This document shows positions 53,629-61,952 of a stretch of 64,000 nt of DNA, piece after piece. The stretch is from positions 62,001 through 126,000 of the forward strand of contig NZ_JAFCWM010000010.1 in the NCBI RefSeq assembly GCF_049897565.1, in the 5' to 3' direction. This stretch comes from JAFCUW01 sp049897565. Its GTDB lineage: Bacteria > Pseudomonadota > Gammaproteobacteria > Burkholderiales > Burkholderiaceae_D. The notes beneath the pieces are model-generated. The model ran no database searches, was not told where the DNA came from, and saw nothing but the letters and a program-made list of their open reading frames with translations. A program made the position numbers and the translations under genes. How positions within the stretch are numbered: the first letter of the stretch is position 1; each line of letters begins with the position of its first letter.

Positions 53629-56493
53629 TCAGAACCGGTGGCGCAGGCCCACGCTGAAGAACCGTCCCATTGCGCCGCTGTAGTCGAGCGGATTGTACGA
53701 CTGCGCGCCGTATGTCAGCGGGTCGAGCGGCGCCACCTTGTCGAACAGGTTCTGGATGGTGCCGAACAGCTCGGTGCGAGCCGTCAGGTTATACCGCGCG
53801 GTGACGTCAAACGTCGTGAACGAGGCGATCTCGCAGCCGTTCGGTGCGTCCTGGCCGTTGGCAAAGTGAATTGCGCAGCCTTCCGGATCATCGTTGAACA
53901 GCGTGTTCTTGATCGGCGCGCGGTAGTTGAGCGTGGCCGACACGCGTAGCGGCGCCAGGTCCCAGGTCGCGCCCAGGTTGACGCGGTCGTCCGGCGTACC
54001 GATGCAATTGGTAACGTCGCAGTTGCCGTGGGTGCCGGCAAAATCGCGCTCGTTGCCGTCCTGCTCGGTACGGATCCACTTGAACAGGTGCGTCCACTTC
54101 GCGTCCATTGCCAGGGTGCCGCGGCCGGTGCCAAGGTTAAATGCCGTGCGCGCGTCGACGTCGACGCCGCGCACCTTGGTCTGGGCCGAGTTGACGTAGC
54201 GCGCCAGCACCGCCGTGATGGCGCCCGGGTCGCCCGGGATGGTGGTCGCCGTCGACGGGTCGCGCGACACCTGGCCGGCGGCAATCGCCGCGTCGGTCTG
54301 CTGCTGGTTGATCTCGTTCTTGCGCTTGATCTGCCAGTAGTCGAGCGAGATGCTGGTGCGCGCAGTCGGATCCCAGATCACGCCGGCCGACCAGTTTTTC
54401 GACCGCTCAGGGCTGAGCGCCGGATTTGGCGACGTGATGATCGCGATCGAGGTGGCGTCGCACGCCGAGGCCACGCCAAGCGAGCAGCGCAGCGGATCGG
54501 CGGCGGTGGAAAACGCGGCCAGTCCACCGACGCCGTTCTCGGCCGAGCTCGGCGCGCGGAAACCTTTGGCGAACGTGCTGCGCAGCGCCAGCTGGCGCGT
54601 CGGGTTCCACTTGACGCCGACCTTCGGCGTCCATGAATTGCCGACGTCGGAGAAGTGGTCGTAGCGCAGCGCGCCCGACACCTCCACTTGCTTGATCACC
54701 GGCGCCAGTACCTCCGCATACAGCGCGGTGGCGTCGCGCCGGCCGGAATAGGCCGAGTAGCCCAGGCCAATGATGTTGCCCATTTCGGTGCCGGTGGTCG
54801 GCGCCAGTTCGGTGCGTTCGTGGCGGAACTCGGCGCCGGCGGCCATGCCGATCGGCCCGCCCGGCAGCTGGCCGATTTCGCGCGTGGCGCGGAAGTCGAT
54901 CTGGCTGATGCGCGTCTCGGCGTCGTTCGAAATGACCGGCGACAGCGCAGCGTACAGGGCTGGCGAATTGAGGCCGGCGTTTTCGGCGATGCGCCACACG
55001 GTGCCAGGCGGCAGCGCGGCGTACGCCGGACTGCGTGCGGTGGCCACGGCGACGTTGGCCGGCGTCGGATTGAGCAGGGCGAACGCGACGTCGCGCTGCA
55101 GGTAGTTGCGCCGCTTGTTGTAGACCTTGTTGCCGGAAAACAGCAGCGCGCTGTCGATGTCCCAGTCGTACATCGTGCCTTTGACGCCCACCACCAGGCG
55201 GCCGAACTTCGAATTGATCGAGCTGGTGCGCGGACCGACGTCGGTGGCCAGGTAGCGCAGCCGCGCGGCGGTGCCGAAGTACGGGTTGTCCGGATGGGCC
55301 GCGCCGAGCGCCGCGCCGGCATTGCTGACCGGGCCACCCGGGTGGCCGACGTTGGCGTTGATGCCCGACGGCGTGCCCGAGGACTCCGACTCGGTCCAGT
55401 AGTAGTTCGCCTCGACATAGCCCTGCATCTGCGGGGTGAATTGAAACGTGCCGCGGGTAAACAAGTTGTACGAATTTTGCCGCGGCTGGATCTGTTCGTA
55501 CGACTGGTCGGCGTCGATCAGGCAGCCGCCGCCCGGGTCGCCCTGCGGGTGGCTGGTGAAGTTTCTGCAGGCGGCTGCGGGAAAGGGACGGGTGAAGCCG
55601 AGGCCGGCGGGATTGCCGCGGTTGTAGTAGTCGAGCGTGGTCGGGTTGCGCACGTTGCCGTTGATGGCGCTGCCGGCGGCGTTGTTGGTAGTGATGGCGC
55701 CGGTGCCGCCAAGGCCTTCGAGCGCGCTGAAGCCCCATGGGCGCAGGTCGCCGCGGCCAACCTGTTCGCGGTCGTCGCGGTCGCGGTTGAATACTTCGCG
55801 CCGGCCGCCGAATTCGAAGCTGAACAGCGCGTTGTAGCGGTCGGTGTCGAGGTTGCCGATGCCGTGGGTGATCGACAGGCGCGCGTCGCGCCCGTCCCAA
55901 TACTTCGACTTGCCGTAGCTGGCGCGCGCGGTGGTGCCCTGGAAGTCGCGGCGCAGAATGACGTTGACGACGCCGGCGATGGCGTCCGAGCCGTAAATGG
56001 CGGACGCGCCGTCCTTCAGGATCTCGATCCGTTCGACCGCTTCCGTCGGGATGATGTTGAGGTCGGTGAACACCTTCTGGCCATCGTCGGCCAGCCCGTA
56101 CGGGGCGACCCGGCGCCCGTTGATCAGCACCAGGGTCGAGGCCGAACCGAGGCCGCGCAGCGAAATGCCGGAGGCGCCCTGGGCGAAGCCGTTGCCAAAG
56201 CTCGTCGGCACCGATCCCTGGTTGTCGACGGCCAGCGTCTGCAGCAGTTCAGCGACGGTGGTGCGCCCCGATTTTTCAATGTCGGCCCGGTTCAGGGTTT
56301 GCACCGCCGAGGCGGTTTCGGCCTGCGCGCGGCGGATGTTCGAGCCGGTGATTTCGACCCGCGCGACGGGCCGCTGGCTCTCCGCTGGCGGCACCGCTTG
56401 GGCCTGCGCCGGCAGCGCCGTGAGCAAGCTGATGCCGGCCGCGCCGCCGGCAAAAATAACGCGCATTGATCGGGACAAGACAGTTTCTTTCAT
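53629..56493 (-). CDS. TonB-dependent receptor
   Basis: The ATG at 56493 (MKETVLSRSMRVIF) has a GGAG site six bases upstream, giving 954 residues. A signal peptide precedes PAQAQ. The plug contains ARVEITGSNIRRAQAETAS, LAVDNQGSVPTSFGNGFAQG and LKDGASAIYGSDAIAGVVNV, and the barrel ends with SVGLRHRF, giving the terminal aromatic required by the barrel assembly machinery. The start is very similar to that of the receptor at 17835-20549, so the two are related. The ligand is unknown. No terminator was found before the stop side. Confidence 0.95.
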   Translation of the reverse strand: MKETVLSRSMRVIFAGGAAGISLLTALPAQAQAVPPAESQRPVARVEITGSNIRRAQAETASAVQTLNRADIEKSGRTTVAELLQTLAVDNQGSVPTSFGNGFAQGASGISLRGLGSASTLVLINGRRVAPYGLADDGQKVFTDLNIIPTEAVERIEILKDGASAIYGSDAIAGVVNVILRRDFQGTTARASYGKSKYWDGRDARLSITHGIGNLDTDRYNALFSFEFGGRREVFNRDRDDREQVGRGDLRPWGFSALEGLGGTGAITTNNAAGSAINGNVRNPTTLDYYNRGNPAGLGFTRPFPAAACRNFTSHPQGDPGGGCLIDADQSYEQIQPRQNSYNLFTRGTFQFTPQMQGYVEANYYWTESESSGTPSGINANVGHPGGPVSNAGAALGAAHPDNPYFGTAARLRYLATDVGPRTSSINSKFGRLVVGVKGTMYDWDIDSALLFSGNKVYNKRRNYLQRDVAFALLNPTPANVAVATARSPAYAALPPGTVWRIAENAGLNSPALYAALSPVISNDAETRISQIDFRATREIGQLPGGPIGMAAGAEFRHERTELAPTTGTEMGNIIGLGYSAYSGRRDATALYAEVLAPVIKQVEVSGALRYDHFSDVGNSWTPKVGVKWNPTRQLALRSTFAKGFRAPSSAENGVGGLAAFSTAADPLRCSLGVASACDATSIAIITSPNPALSPERSKNWSAGVIWDPTARTSISLDYWQIKRKNEINQQQTDAAIAAGQVSRDPSTATTIPGDPGAITAVLARYVNSAQTKVRGVDVDARTAFNLGTGRGTLAMDAKWTHLFKWIRTEQDGNERDFAGTHGNCDVTNCIGTPDDRVNLGATWDLAPLRVSATLNYRAPIKNTLFNDDPEGCAIHFANGQDAPNGCEIASFTTFDVTARYNLTARTELFGTIQNLFDKVAPLDPLTYGAQSYNPLDYSGAMGRFFSVGLRHRF

Positions 56494-56797
56494 GTCGAAC
56501 TCCAAGGGTAGAGGGCCAATGTCATCCCGGATCGCGTCCCTGACGAGGTCGGGGTGCAATAACCTTGATCGAGTTCAATCAGTCCCACAGGAAAAATTGT
56601 TCTTCGTCAAGCACATCCGCGCGGATCGGGCTGGGGTGTCAGTGGCTGAGTCTTGCATCCGACGCCGCGATTCGACTGAGGTATATCAAACCTGTCAACG
56701 CCGAGGCGCGAAGTGTGCGATTCTCGCAACCGCCTCGCCAAGCGAGTGCGCCGCACTCGCCGCAAAAGCCGTGTGGAAAGTTGCCCGGACAAAGCGC
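56494..56797. other. Intergenic region between the TonB receptor and the aroG control region
   Basis: No gene is recognised. It must contain the leftward promoter of the receptor at its left end and the start of the aroG control region at its right end. Open frames here are not protein-like. Confidence 0.5.
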
Positions 56798-56827
56798 TTG
56801 CCAAAGGGCGCAGGTTGTTGCTATAGT
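56798..56827 (+). promoter_or_regulatory. Candidate promoter of the aroG leader transcript
   Basis: TTGCCA (56798-56803) and TATAGT (56822-56827) are separated by 18 bases, a good sigma-70 match. Transcription would start around 56834, about 20 bases before the leader peptide start codon. Confidence 0.65.
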
Positions 56828-56853
56828 CGTTGCAACCCATTCGGATCCTTGCC

Positions 56854-56922
56854 ATGCACCAAGTCGTCTTGTTTACCTGCTTTTTTTACTTTAGCCATTC
56901 CAGCCCCAAGGCGGTGGAGTAG
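56854..56922 (+). CDS. Phe/Tyr-rich leader peptide of the aroG attenuator
   Basis: A 22-codon frame starts at the ATG at 56854 and ends at TAG at 56920-56922. Codons 7-13 encode FTCFFYF: four phenylalanines and one tyrosine within seven codons, an exceptional density in a short reading frame. The first half is MHQVVLF and the end is SPKAVE. The frame is placed between a promoter and a terminator, as in pheA- or trp-type leader peptides. The ribosome site is weak (GGA, 8 bases upstream). Position, length and composition support a role in ribosome stalling; expression is not demonstrated. Confidence 0.75.
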   Translation: MHQVVLFTCFFYFSHSSPKAVE

Positions 56923-56993
56923 CGGCAGGTTCACGTGGCAGCAACAACGAGATCCAGCAAATCCTAGAAACCGCCAGCGATGGCGGTTTTTTT
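56908..56993 (+). promoter_or_regulatory. Attenuator terminator and candidate antiterminator upstream of aroG
   Basis: AAACCGCCA (56968-56976) pairs with TGGCGGTTT (56981-56989) around GCGA and is followed by a T-rich run to 56993, a strong intrinsic terminator 37 bases before aroG. GGCGGT (56910-56915), in the last codons of the leader frame, is complementary to ACCGCC (56970-56975) and would disrupt the terminator when not covered by a ribosome. Stalling at the Phe/Tyr codons would leave it free; reading to the stop codon would cover it. Confidence 0.75.
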
Positions 56994-57030
56994 ATTTTCA
57001 GCCTTGACCATTTAAACACCGGAGAACCGC

Positions 57031-58089
57031 ATGCCCCGCACCGACGATCTACGCATCCGCGAAATGAAGGAACTGACGCCGCCCTCGCACCTGATCCGCG
57101 AGTTTGCCTGCAGCGAGGCAGCCGGCCAGACCGCGTCGGCGGCGCGCGTGGCGCTGCACCGCATCCTGCATGGCCAGGACGACCGCCTGATGGTGGTGAT
57201 CGGCCCGTGCTCGATCCACGACCCCAAGGCGGCGATGGAATACGCGCGCCGGCTGGCCGAACAGCGCCGGCGCCTGGCCGGCGACCTCGAGATCGTGATG
57301 CGGGTGTATTTCGAAAAGCCGCGCACCACCGTCGGCTGGAAAGGGTTGATCAACGACCCGTACATGGACAACAGTTTCCGCATCAACGACGGCCTGCGCA
57401 TGGCGCGCGAACTGCTGCGCGACATCAACGAGATGGGCCTGCCGGCCGGCACCGAGTTTCTCGACGTGATCAGCCCGCAGTACATCGCCGACCTGATCAG
57501 CTGGGGCGCGATCGGCGCCCGCACCACCGAGTCGCAGGTGCACCGCGAGCTCGCGTCCGGGCTGTCGTGTCCGGTCGGCTTCAAGAACGGCACCGACGGC
57601 AACATCAAGATCGCCGTCGAGGCAATCAAGGCGGCGTCGCAGCCGCACCATTTCCTGTCGGTGACGAAGGGCGGCCACTCGGCGATCGTGTCGACCAACG
57701 GCAACGAGGATTGCCACATCATCCTGCGCGGCGGCAAGGCGCCGAACTATGACGCCGCCAGTGTCGAGGAAGCGTGCCGCCAGATGGGCGCACAGAGCCT
57801 GGCCGCGCGCCTGATGATCGACGCCTCGCACGCGAACAGCTCGAAAAAGCCCGAGAACCAGGTGCCGGTGTGTGCCGACATCGGCGGCCAGGTCGCCGCC
57901 GGCGAGGACCGCATCGTCGGCGTGATGGTCGAGTCGAACTTGGTCGGCGGGCGCCAGGACCTGGTGCCGGGCAAGGATTTGCTGTACGGCCAGTCGGTCA
58001 CCGACGGCTGCATCGACTGGGAGCAGAGCGTGCAGGTGCTTGACGGCCTGGCGCAAGCGGTGCGCCAGCGCCGGCTGACCAAGGACTAA
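57031..58089 (+). CDS. aroG: Class I 3-deoxy-7-phosphoheptulonate (DAHP) synthase
   Basis: The 352-residue enzyme is the AroG/AroF-type class I DAHP synthase that starts aromatic amino acid biosynthesis from PEP and erythrose-4-phosphate. Motifs include MVVIGPCSIHDPKAAMEYARR, RVYFEKPRTTVGWKGLINDP and RTTESQVHRELASGLSCPVGF. The ATG has a GGAG site six bases upstream. Phe or Tyr sensitivity cannot be read from the sequence with certainty. The upstream leader peptide and terminator imply attenuation by Phe/Tyr supply. Its last 33 bases are repeated at 58448-58480. Confidence 0.96.
   Translation: MPRTDDLRIREMKELTPPSHLIREFACSEAAGQTASAARVALHRILHGQDDRLMVVIGPCSIHDPKAAMEYARRLAEQRRRLAGDLEIVMRVYFEKPRTTVGWKGLINDPYMDNSFRINDGLRMARELLRDINEMGLPAGTEFLDVISPQYIADLISWGAIGARTTESQVHRELASGLSCPVGFKNGTDGNIKIAVEAIKAASQPHHFLSVTKGGHSAIVSTNGNEDCHIILRGGKAPNYDAASVEEACRQMGAQSLAARLMIDASHANSSKKPENQVPVCADIGGQVAAGEDRIVGVMVESNLVGGRQDLVPGKDLLYGQSVTDGCIDWEQSVQVLDGLAQAVRQRRLTKD
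58051..58083 (+). repeat. Direct repeat copy 1, aroG 3' end
   Basis: These 33 bases are the last coding part of aroG. They match 58448-58480 at 32 of 33 positions, with 364 bases in between. Confidence 0.85.
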
Positions 58090-58110
58090 TCGGAAACTAA
58101 AAACAACGCT

Positions 58111-58427
58111 GGGGTCAGGTCTGACAATCGGACATTTTTCTGGGGTCAGGTCTGGCAATCGGACATTTTCGGTTATTCCGAATTCTGGGACGAACAGTAA
58201 GATGCAACCAGTAAACAACGGTGCTGAGCCGATCACGCGAGCATTGTCCGATTGAGACATGAACTCGGCCTTTTGTCCGAATGTCAGCGCAATAAGCGGC
58301 GGCGGGCGCCGAAGATCGCCCCGAAGCAAACACCTTTATTACTGCTGGTTCTAGGAAGCACCACTCTTATGGTGTTTGCTTAAGAGACCTGACCCCAGAT
58401 TTTTGTCGGATTGTCAGACCTGACCCC
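58111..58427. mobile_element. MITE-like element with 42-bp inverted repeats
   Basis: Left end 58111-58152 and right end 58386-58427 are inverted repeats identical at 37 of 42 positions, both built from GGGGTCAGGTCTGACAAT plus GGGGTCAGGTC. The left end's repeat unit is followed by a second direct copy at 58141-58170. The 317-bp element has no protein-like frame. It is flanked by the 33-bp aroG-end duplication (58051-58083 and 58448-58480). Confidence 0.75.
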
Positions 58428-58447
58428 CGTGTTTCTAGCTGTTCTCT

Positions 58448-58480
58448 GCGCAAGCGGTGCGCCTGCGCCGGCTGACCAAG
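58448..58480 (+). repeat. Direct repeat copy 2, duplicated aroG 3' end
   Basis: This copy differs from 58051-58083 by one base (A to T). It is followed immediately by the terminator shared with the receptor gene, suggesting it may be the original downstream junction of aroG. Confidence 0.85.
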
Positions 58481-58482
58481 AC

Positions 58483-58520
58483 GAAAAAAAACCCGCGGGC
58501 ATCATGCCCGCGAGTTTTTT
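58483..58520 (-). terminator. Intrinsic terminator of the 58.5-61.6 kb TonB receptor
   Basis: On the minus strand CGCGGGC pairs with GCCCGCG around ATGAT, with A residues before and eight T residues after. The A-run on the opposite side would also permit use by rightward transcription. Confidence 0.88.
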
Positions 58521-58535
58521 CATGGCGGCGCCGGC

Positions 58536-61500
58536 TTAGAACTTCAGGTTGTACTCGGCCGTCAGGCGCACCGAGCGCGGATCGCTGTAGCTTGCAACGC
58601 GGCCATAGCCGGCGTTGATGACGCCGGTGCCCGAGTTGTACGTCTCGTTGATCGCCTGCACCGTCTGACGGTCGGTGACGTTGAAGACGTCGACCTTGAA
58701 GGCGAAGCCGTTGAGCTGGACCGGCTTGTAGACCAGGTTCAGGTCGAGGCGCACGTCGGTCGGCAGCTTGCCCAGCGAGCCGCGCGGCACCGGCTTGCCG
58801 TCGCAGTAGAAGTAGTTCGACTGGTAGGCAGTGTCGGTCGGGTGGTTGCCGATGCAGCTGAGCGGACGGCCCGATGCGACCAGGAAGTTGCCGCCGACCA
58901 TAACCTGTGGCGTGACTTCATAGAAACCATAGCCCTTGAGCTGATGGGTACGGTCGTTCGGCAGCAGGCCGTTGGCGTATTCCGACAGTTGCGGGCGATC
59001 CCACGTTGTCGTCGCGCCAGGATTGTTCTGGCCGTTGTCCGAGCGGCTCTGGCCTTCGGTGTTGCCCTTGCTGCGCGACCAGGTGTAGTTCACCTTGCCG
59101 TACCAGCCGCCGCGCAGTGGATGCTCGGCAAAGATGTCGACTGCGGCGTAGTTGCGTTCCGCCTTCGGCAGGCCCAGCATTTCCTTGGTGAACGTCACTT
59201 GCGTGTAGGTCTTGCGAGCCAGTAAAGGATCGGCGTCGAAAAAGTCGACCAGGAAGGTGTTGTCTTCGCCCGGGTTGATGAAGGTGCAGCCGCGCGCGCG
59301 CATCTTCGACGCGCTGAAGGTCGGGTTGACCGCCAGCCAGCGCTTCATGACGTCCGGATCGCAGTAGTCGTCGAGCGTCGACTGCAGCTTGCGGTAGGTG
59401 CCCTTGACGCCGAAGTTCAGCGCCGGCGAGAACGATTTTTCAAAGCCGAGCGTGATTTCATCCTGGAAGTTCGGCTTCAGGCCCTGCGCGGCCAGCACCT
59501 TCGCGTCCTTCGCTACGTTGTACTCGTTGTTGGCCGAGAACGGTGCGGCCAGCGCCACGACGCCCGTCGGCGCGCCGTTTGCATCGACACCGGTGTAAGT
59601 GAACGCCTGGGTGGTGTTGATCGAGCGGCTAGGCGCGCGCACCGAAATGCTGGTCGGCACTTGCAGGTAGTAGCGGCCGGCCGTGCCGAACACTTTCAGC
59701 GACGAGTCGCCGTTGACGTCCCACACGGCGCCCAGGCGCGGTGCGTACTGCTTCTTCATGTCGAGGAAGGCGTCGCCTTCGCTGTTGATGTTCTTGTACT
59801 GCTCGTCGCGCAGGCCCAGCGACAGCAGCAGGTTCGGCGTGATCTGCCAGCGGTCTTCGATGTACTGCGAGGTCTGTTCCGACGCGATCGTGGTGCCGCT
59901 GTTAAACACCACCTGGCTGGCCCAGTAGCCTTGCGCCGCCAGCGGGCCGTTACCGGTGTTGGCGATGGCGATCGGGGTCGGACCGGAGCCGACCAGCGGT
60001 GCTGCCACAGTCGGGTTCGACTGGCGCTGGAAGGTCCAACTGCTGCCGCCGGCGCGGAAGAAGCCGGCCACGGAATCGAGCTTGTTCTGGTCGCCGCCGA
60101 CGCGGATCGTGTGGGTGCCGATCTTGTACTCGAGGTCGAGACGGAACGACTTGACCGTGTCTTCCGCGCCCTTCGGCAGGATGTTGCCGACGATCGGCTG
60201 GTTGTTGTTGTAGACCAGGCCAGGGGCGCGCGTGGCCGGGGTCGACGCCACTTGCGGGATCGCCGTCGCCGGGTTGTAGACGTCGTAGCCATCGTACGTG
60301 TTGGTGTGCGGCGACTTGAGCTGGCCGATGACGGTGGTCAGGGTCAGCGCGTCGGTCAGGTTGCCGGTGTACTTGAGCAAGGTCGTCGTCGAGCCGACGC
60401 CGGTGTTGTTGGCCGGATCGTTGCGATAGTGCTCGCCCGAATTGACGACGCTGCCGCGCGCGCGGGTGGCGTAGTCGTAACCGTAGTAGTAGGCGTCGCG
60501 CTTGGCGTCATCGTGGATGTAGGTCAGTTCCAGGCGGTGTGCGTCGGTCAGGTTCCAGTCGAACTTGGCCAGGCCGCGCAGGTTCTTGTCGGTCACTTCG
60601 CCCCAGCCCCATTTGCCCAGCGCCGCAGCCGTTTCCGCGCTGTTGCGCGCCACGCGGCTCTGCTCGATCTGGCTTTGTTCGAGCGCGACGAACATGAACA
60701 GCTTGTCCTGGATGATCGGGCCGCCGACGTAGGCGCCGACGCGCGTGTCCTGGCGCGTATTGTCTCCGCGGCGCTGGAAGATCGTGCCGTCGGTGGCGGT
60801 GTTGGTCGAGGCGCCGGTCTTGGCGTAATACATGTCCTTGTACGACGAGCGCAGCTTCTTCGGCGTGATGCTGGCCATCGCGCCCGTTTCCCACGTGTTG
60901 GTGCCGCTCTTGGTGGTGATGTTGACGACGCCGCCGATCGAACGGCCGAACTCGGCGCCGAAGCCGCCGGTCAGGATCTGCGCCTGGGCGATGGCGCCAA
61001 ACGGCAGCTCGGAGGAACCGAGCCCGGTCAGCGCGTTGGTCACTGGAAAGCCGTTGATGTAGTACGAGTTTTCCGACGGGCCGCTGCCGCCGAAGCTGGA
61101 ACCGAGATAGCGGTAATCCGGGCGCGTGGTGTTCGGCGCCAGCTGGATGATGGCGTCGAGCGTCGGCGCGATCGGCAGGCGCGCCAGTTCGCGCGCGGTG
61201 AAGGTGGCGCCGTTGTTGGCGCTGGACACGTCGATACGGGTGCGCTGGCCGGAAATCTGCACTTTCTGCACGGCGGCGGCGGAAAACGATGCCTCGGCGC
61301 CCTGGCCGATCGTCACTTCCACTTCGCTGGTGGCGACGACACTGGTCCCTTGCAGCAGTTCAACCTGGTAGCGGCCGGGCGGCAGCGCGGTGGCGGTGTA
61401 GCGACCGGTCGCGTCGGGCGTGACCTTGCGCAGCAAGTTGGTGTCGATGTTCTTGATGCTGATGGTCGCGCCGGCCGTATCGACCTTGCCGAAGATGGTA

Positions 61501-61607
61501 CCGCTGGCGTTCGATTGCGCCATCGCCGGCTGCACGACGGCAGCGGTCAGGGCGGCGGTGGCAAATGCCAAGGATAACGCCTGTACCAACACGGATTTTT
61601 TGAACAT
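58536..61607 (-). CDS. TonB-dependent receptor with N-terminal regulatory-like domain (Oar-like)
   Basis: The ATG at 61607 (MFKKSVLVQALSLAF) has a GGAG site five bases upstream and gives 1023 residues. A signal peptide ends in PAMAQ. A CarboxypepD_reg-like domain follows (SGTIFGKVDTAGATISIKN), then the plug (RELARLPIAPTLDAIIQLAP) and a barrel ending in RLTAEYNLKF. It shares architecture and several segments with the receptor at 22726-25758 and is probably a paralogue. A peptide-type ABC transporter gene is divergently placed upstream. Confidence 0.94.
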   Translation of the reverse strand: MFKKSVLVQALSLAFATAALTAAVVQPAMAQSNASGTIFGKVDTAGATISIKNIDTNLLRKVTPDATGRYTATALPPGRYQVELLQGTSVVATSEVEVTIGQGAEASFSAAAVQKVQISGQRTRIDVSSANNGATFTARELARLPIAPTLDAIIQLAPNTTRPDYRYLGSSFGGSGPSENSYYINGFPVTNALTGLGSSELPFGAIAQAQILTGGFGAEFGRSIGGVVNITTKSGTNTWETGAMASITPKKLRSSYKDMYYAKTGASTNTATDGTIFQRRGDNTRQDTRVGAYVGGPIIQDKLFMFVALEQSQIEQSRVARNSAETAAALGKWGWGEVTDKNLRGLAKFDWNLTDAHRLELTYIHDDAKRDAYYYGYDYATRARGSVVNSGEHYRNDPANNTGVGSTTTLLKYTGNLTDALTLTTVIGQLKSPHTNTYDGYDVYNPATAIPQVASTPATRAPGLVYNNNQPIVGNILPKGAEDTVKSFRLDLEYKIGTHTIRVGGDQNKLDSVAGFFRAGGSSWTFQRQSNPTVAAPLVGSGPTPIAIANTGNGPLAAQGYWASQVVFNSGTTIASEQTSQYIEDRWQITPNLLLSLGLRDEQYKNINSEGDAFLDMKKQYAPRLGAVWDVNGDSSLKVFGTAGRYYLQVPTSISVRAPSRSINTTQAFTYTGVDANGAPTGVVALAAPFSANNEYNVAKDAKVLAAQGLKPNFQDEITLGFEKSFSPALNFGVKGTYRKLQSTLDDYCDPDVMKRWLAVNPTFSASKMRARGCTFINPGEDNTFLVDFFDADPLLARKTYTQVTFTKEMLGLPKAERNYAAVDIFAEHPLRGGWYGKVNYTWSRSKGNTEGQSRSDNGQNNPGATTTWDRPQLSEYANGLLPNDRTHQLKGYGFYEVTPQVMVGGNFLVASGRPLSCIGNHPTDTAYQSNYFYCDGKPVPRGSLGKLPTDVRLDLNLVYKPVQLNGFAFKVDVFNVTDRQTVQAINETYNSGTGVINAGYGRVASYSDPRSVRLTAEYNLKF

Positions 61608-61952
61608 GAACACTCCAGAGAAAGGGCGGAAGACGCGGGATACACGTCATTTTTAGTTGTGCAAGGCGGGGGCAGCGGGGACGGGATGGCGTCGACGGCG
61701 CCCTTGTGAATCTATCGAAAAATTGACGACAAGCATTTTCAGGGCTTTGCTATCTGACCATCGACTTACCGTTTAGTCAATATAGGGTGCTGCCATTACA
61801 ACAGATTGAGCGCAAGTTTCTTTTGTTCAACCGCTGGCAGCTGATTTATGCTGCATAGCGTCCTGATCGCTGAGGAATTGCCGCCCAGCAGCGCAAATAT
61901 GCGCTATCGTTACGCCTTTTTCGGACCCTGCCTGCGGCAAAGGAAGTAGTCG
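61608..61952. other. Divergent intergenic region between TonB receptor and ABC transporter genes
   Basis: No gene is seen. On the minus strand TTGACT-like and ATGGTCAGAT elements (around 61751-61780) resemble those upstream of the paralogous receptor at 25.9 kb. A plus-strand promoter for the ABC binding protein is expected but not clear. A short GCGCAAATATGCGC inverted repeat lies near 61892-61905. Confidence 0.5.
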
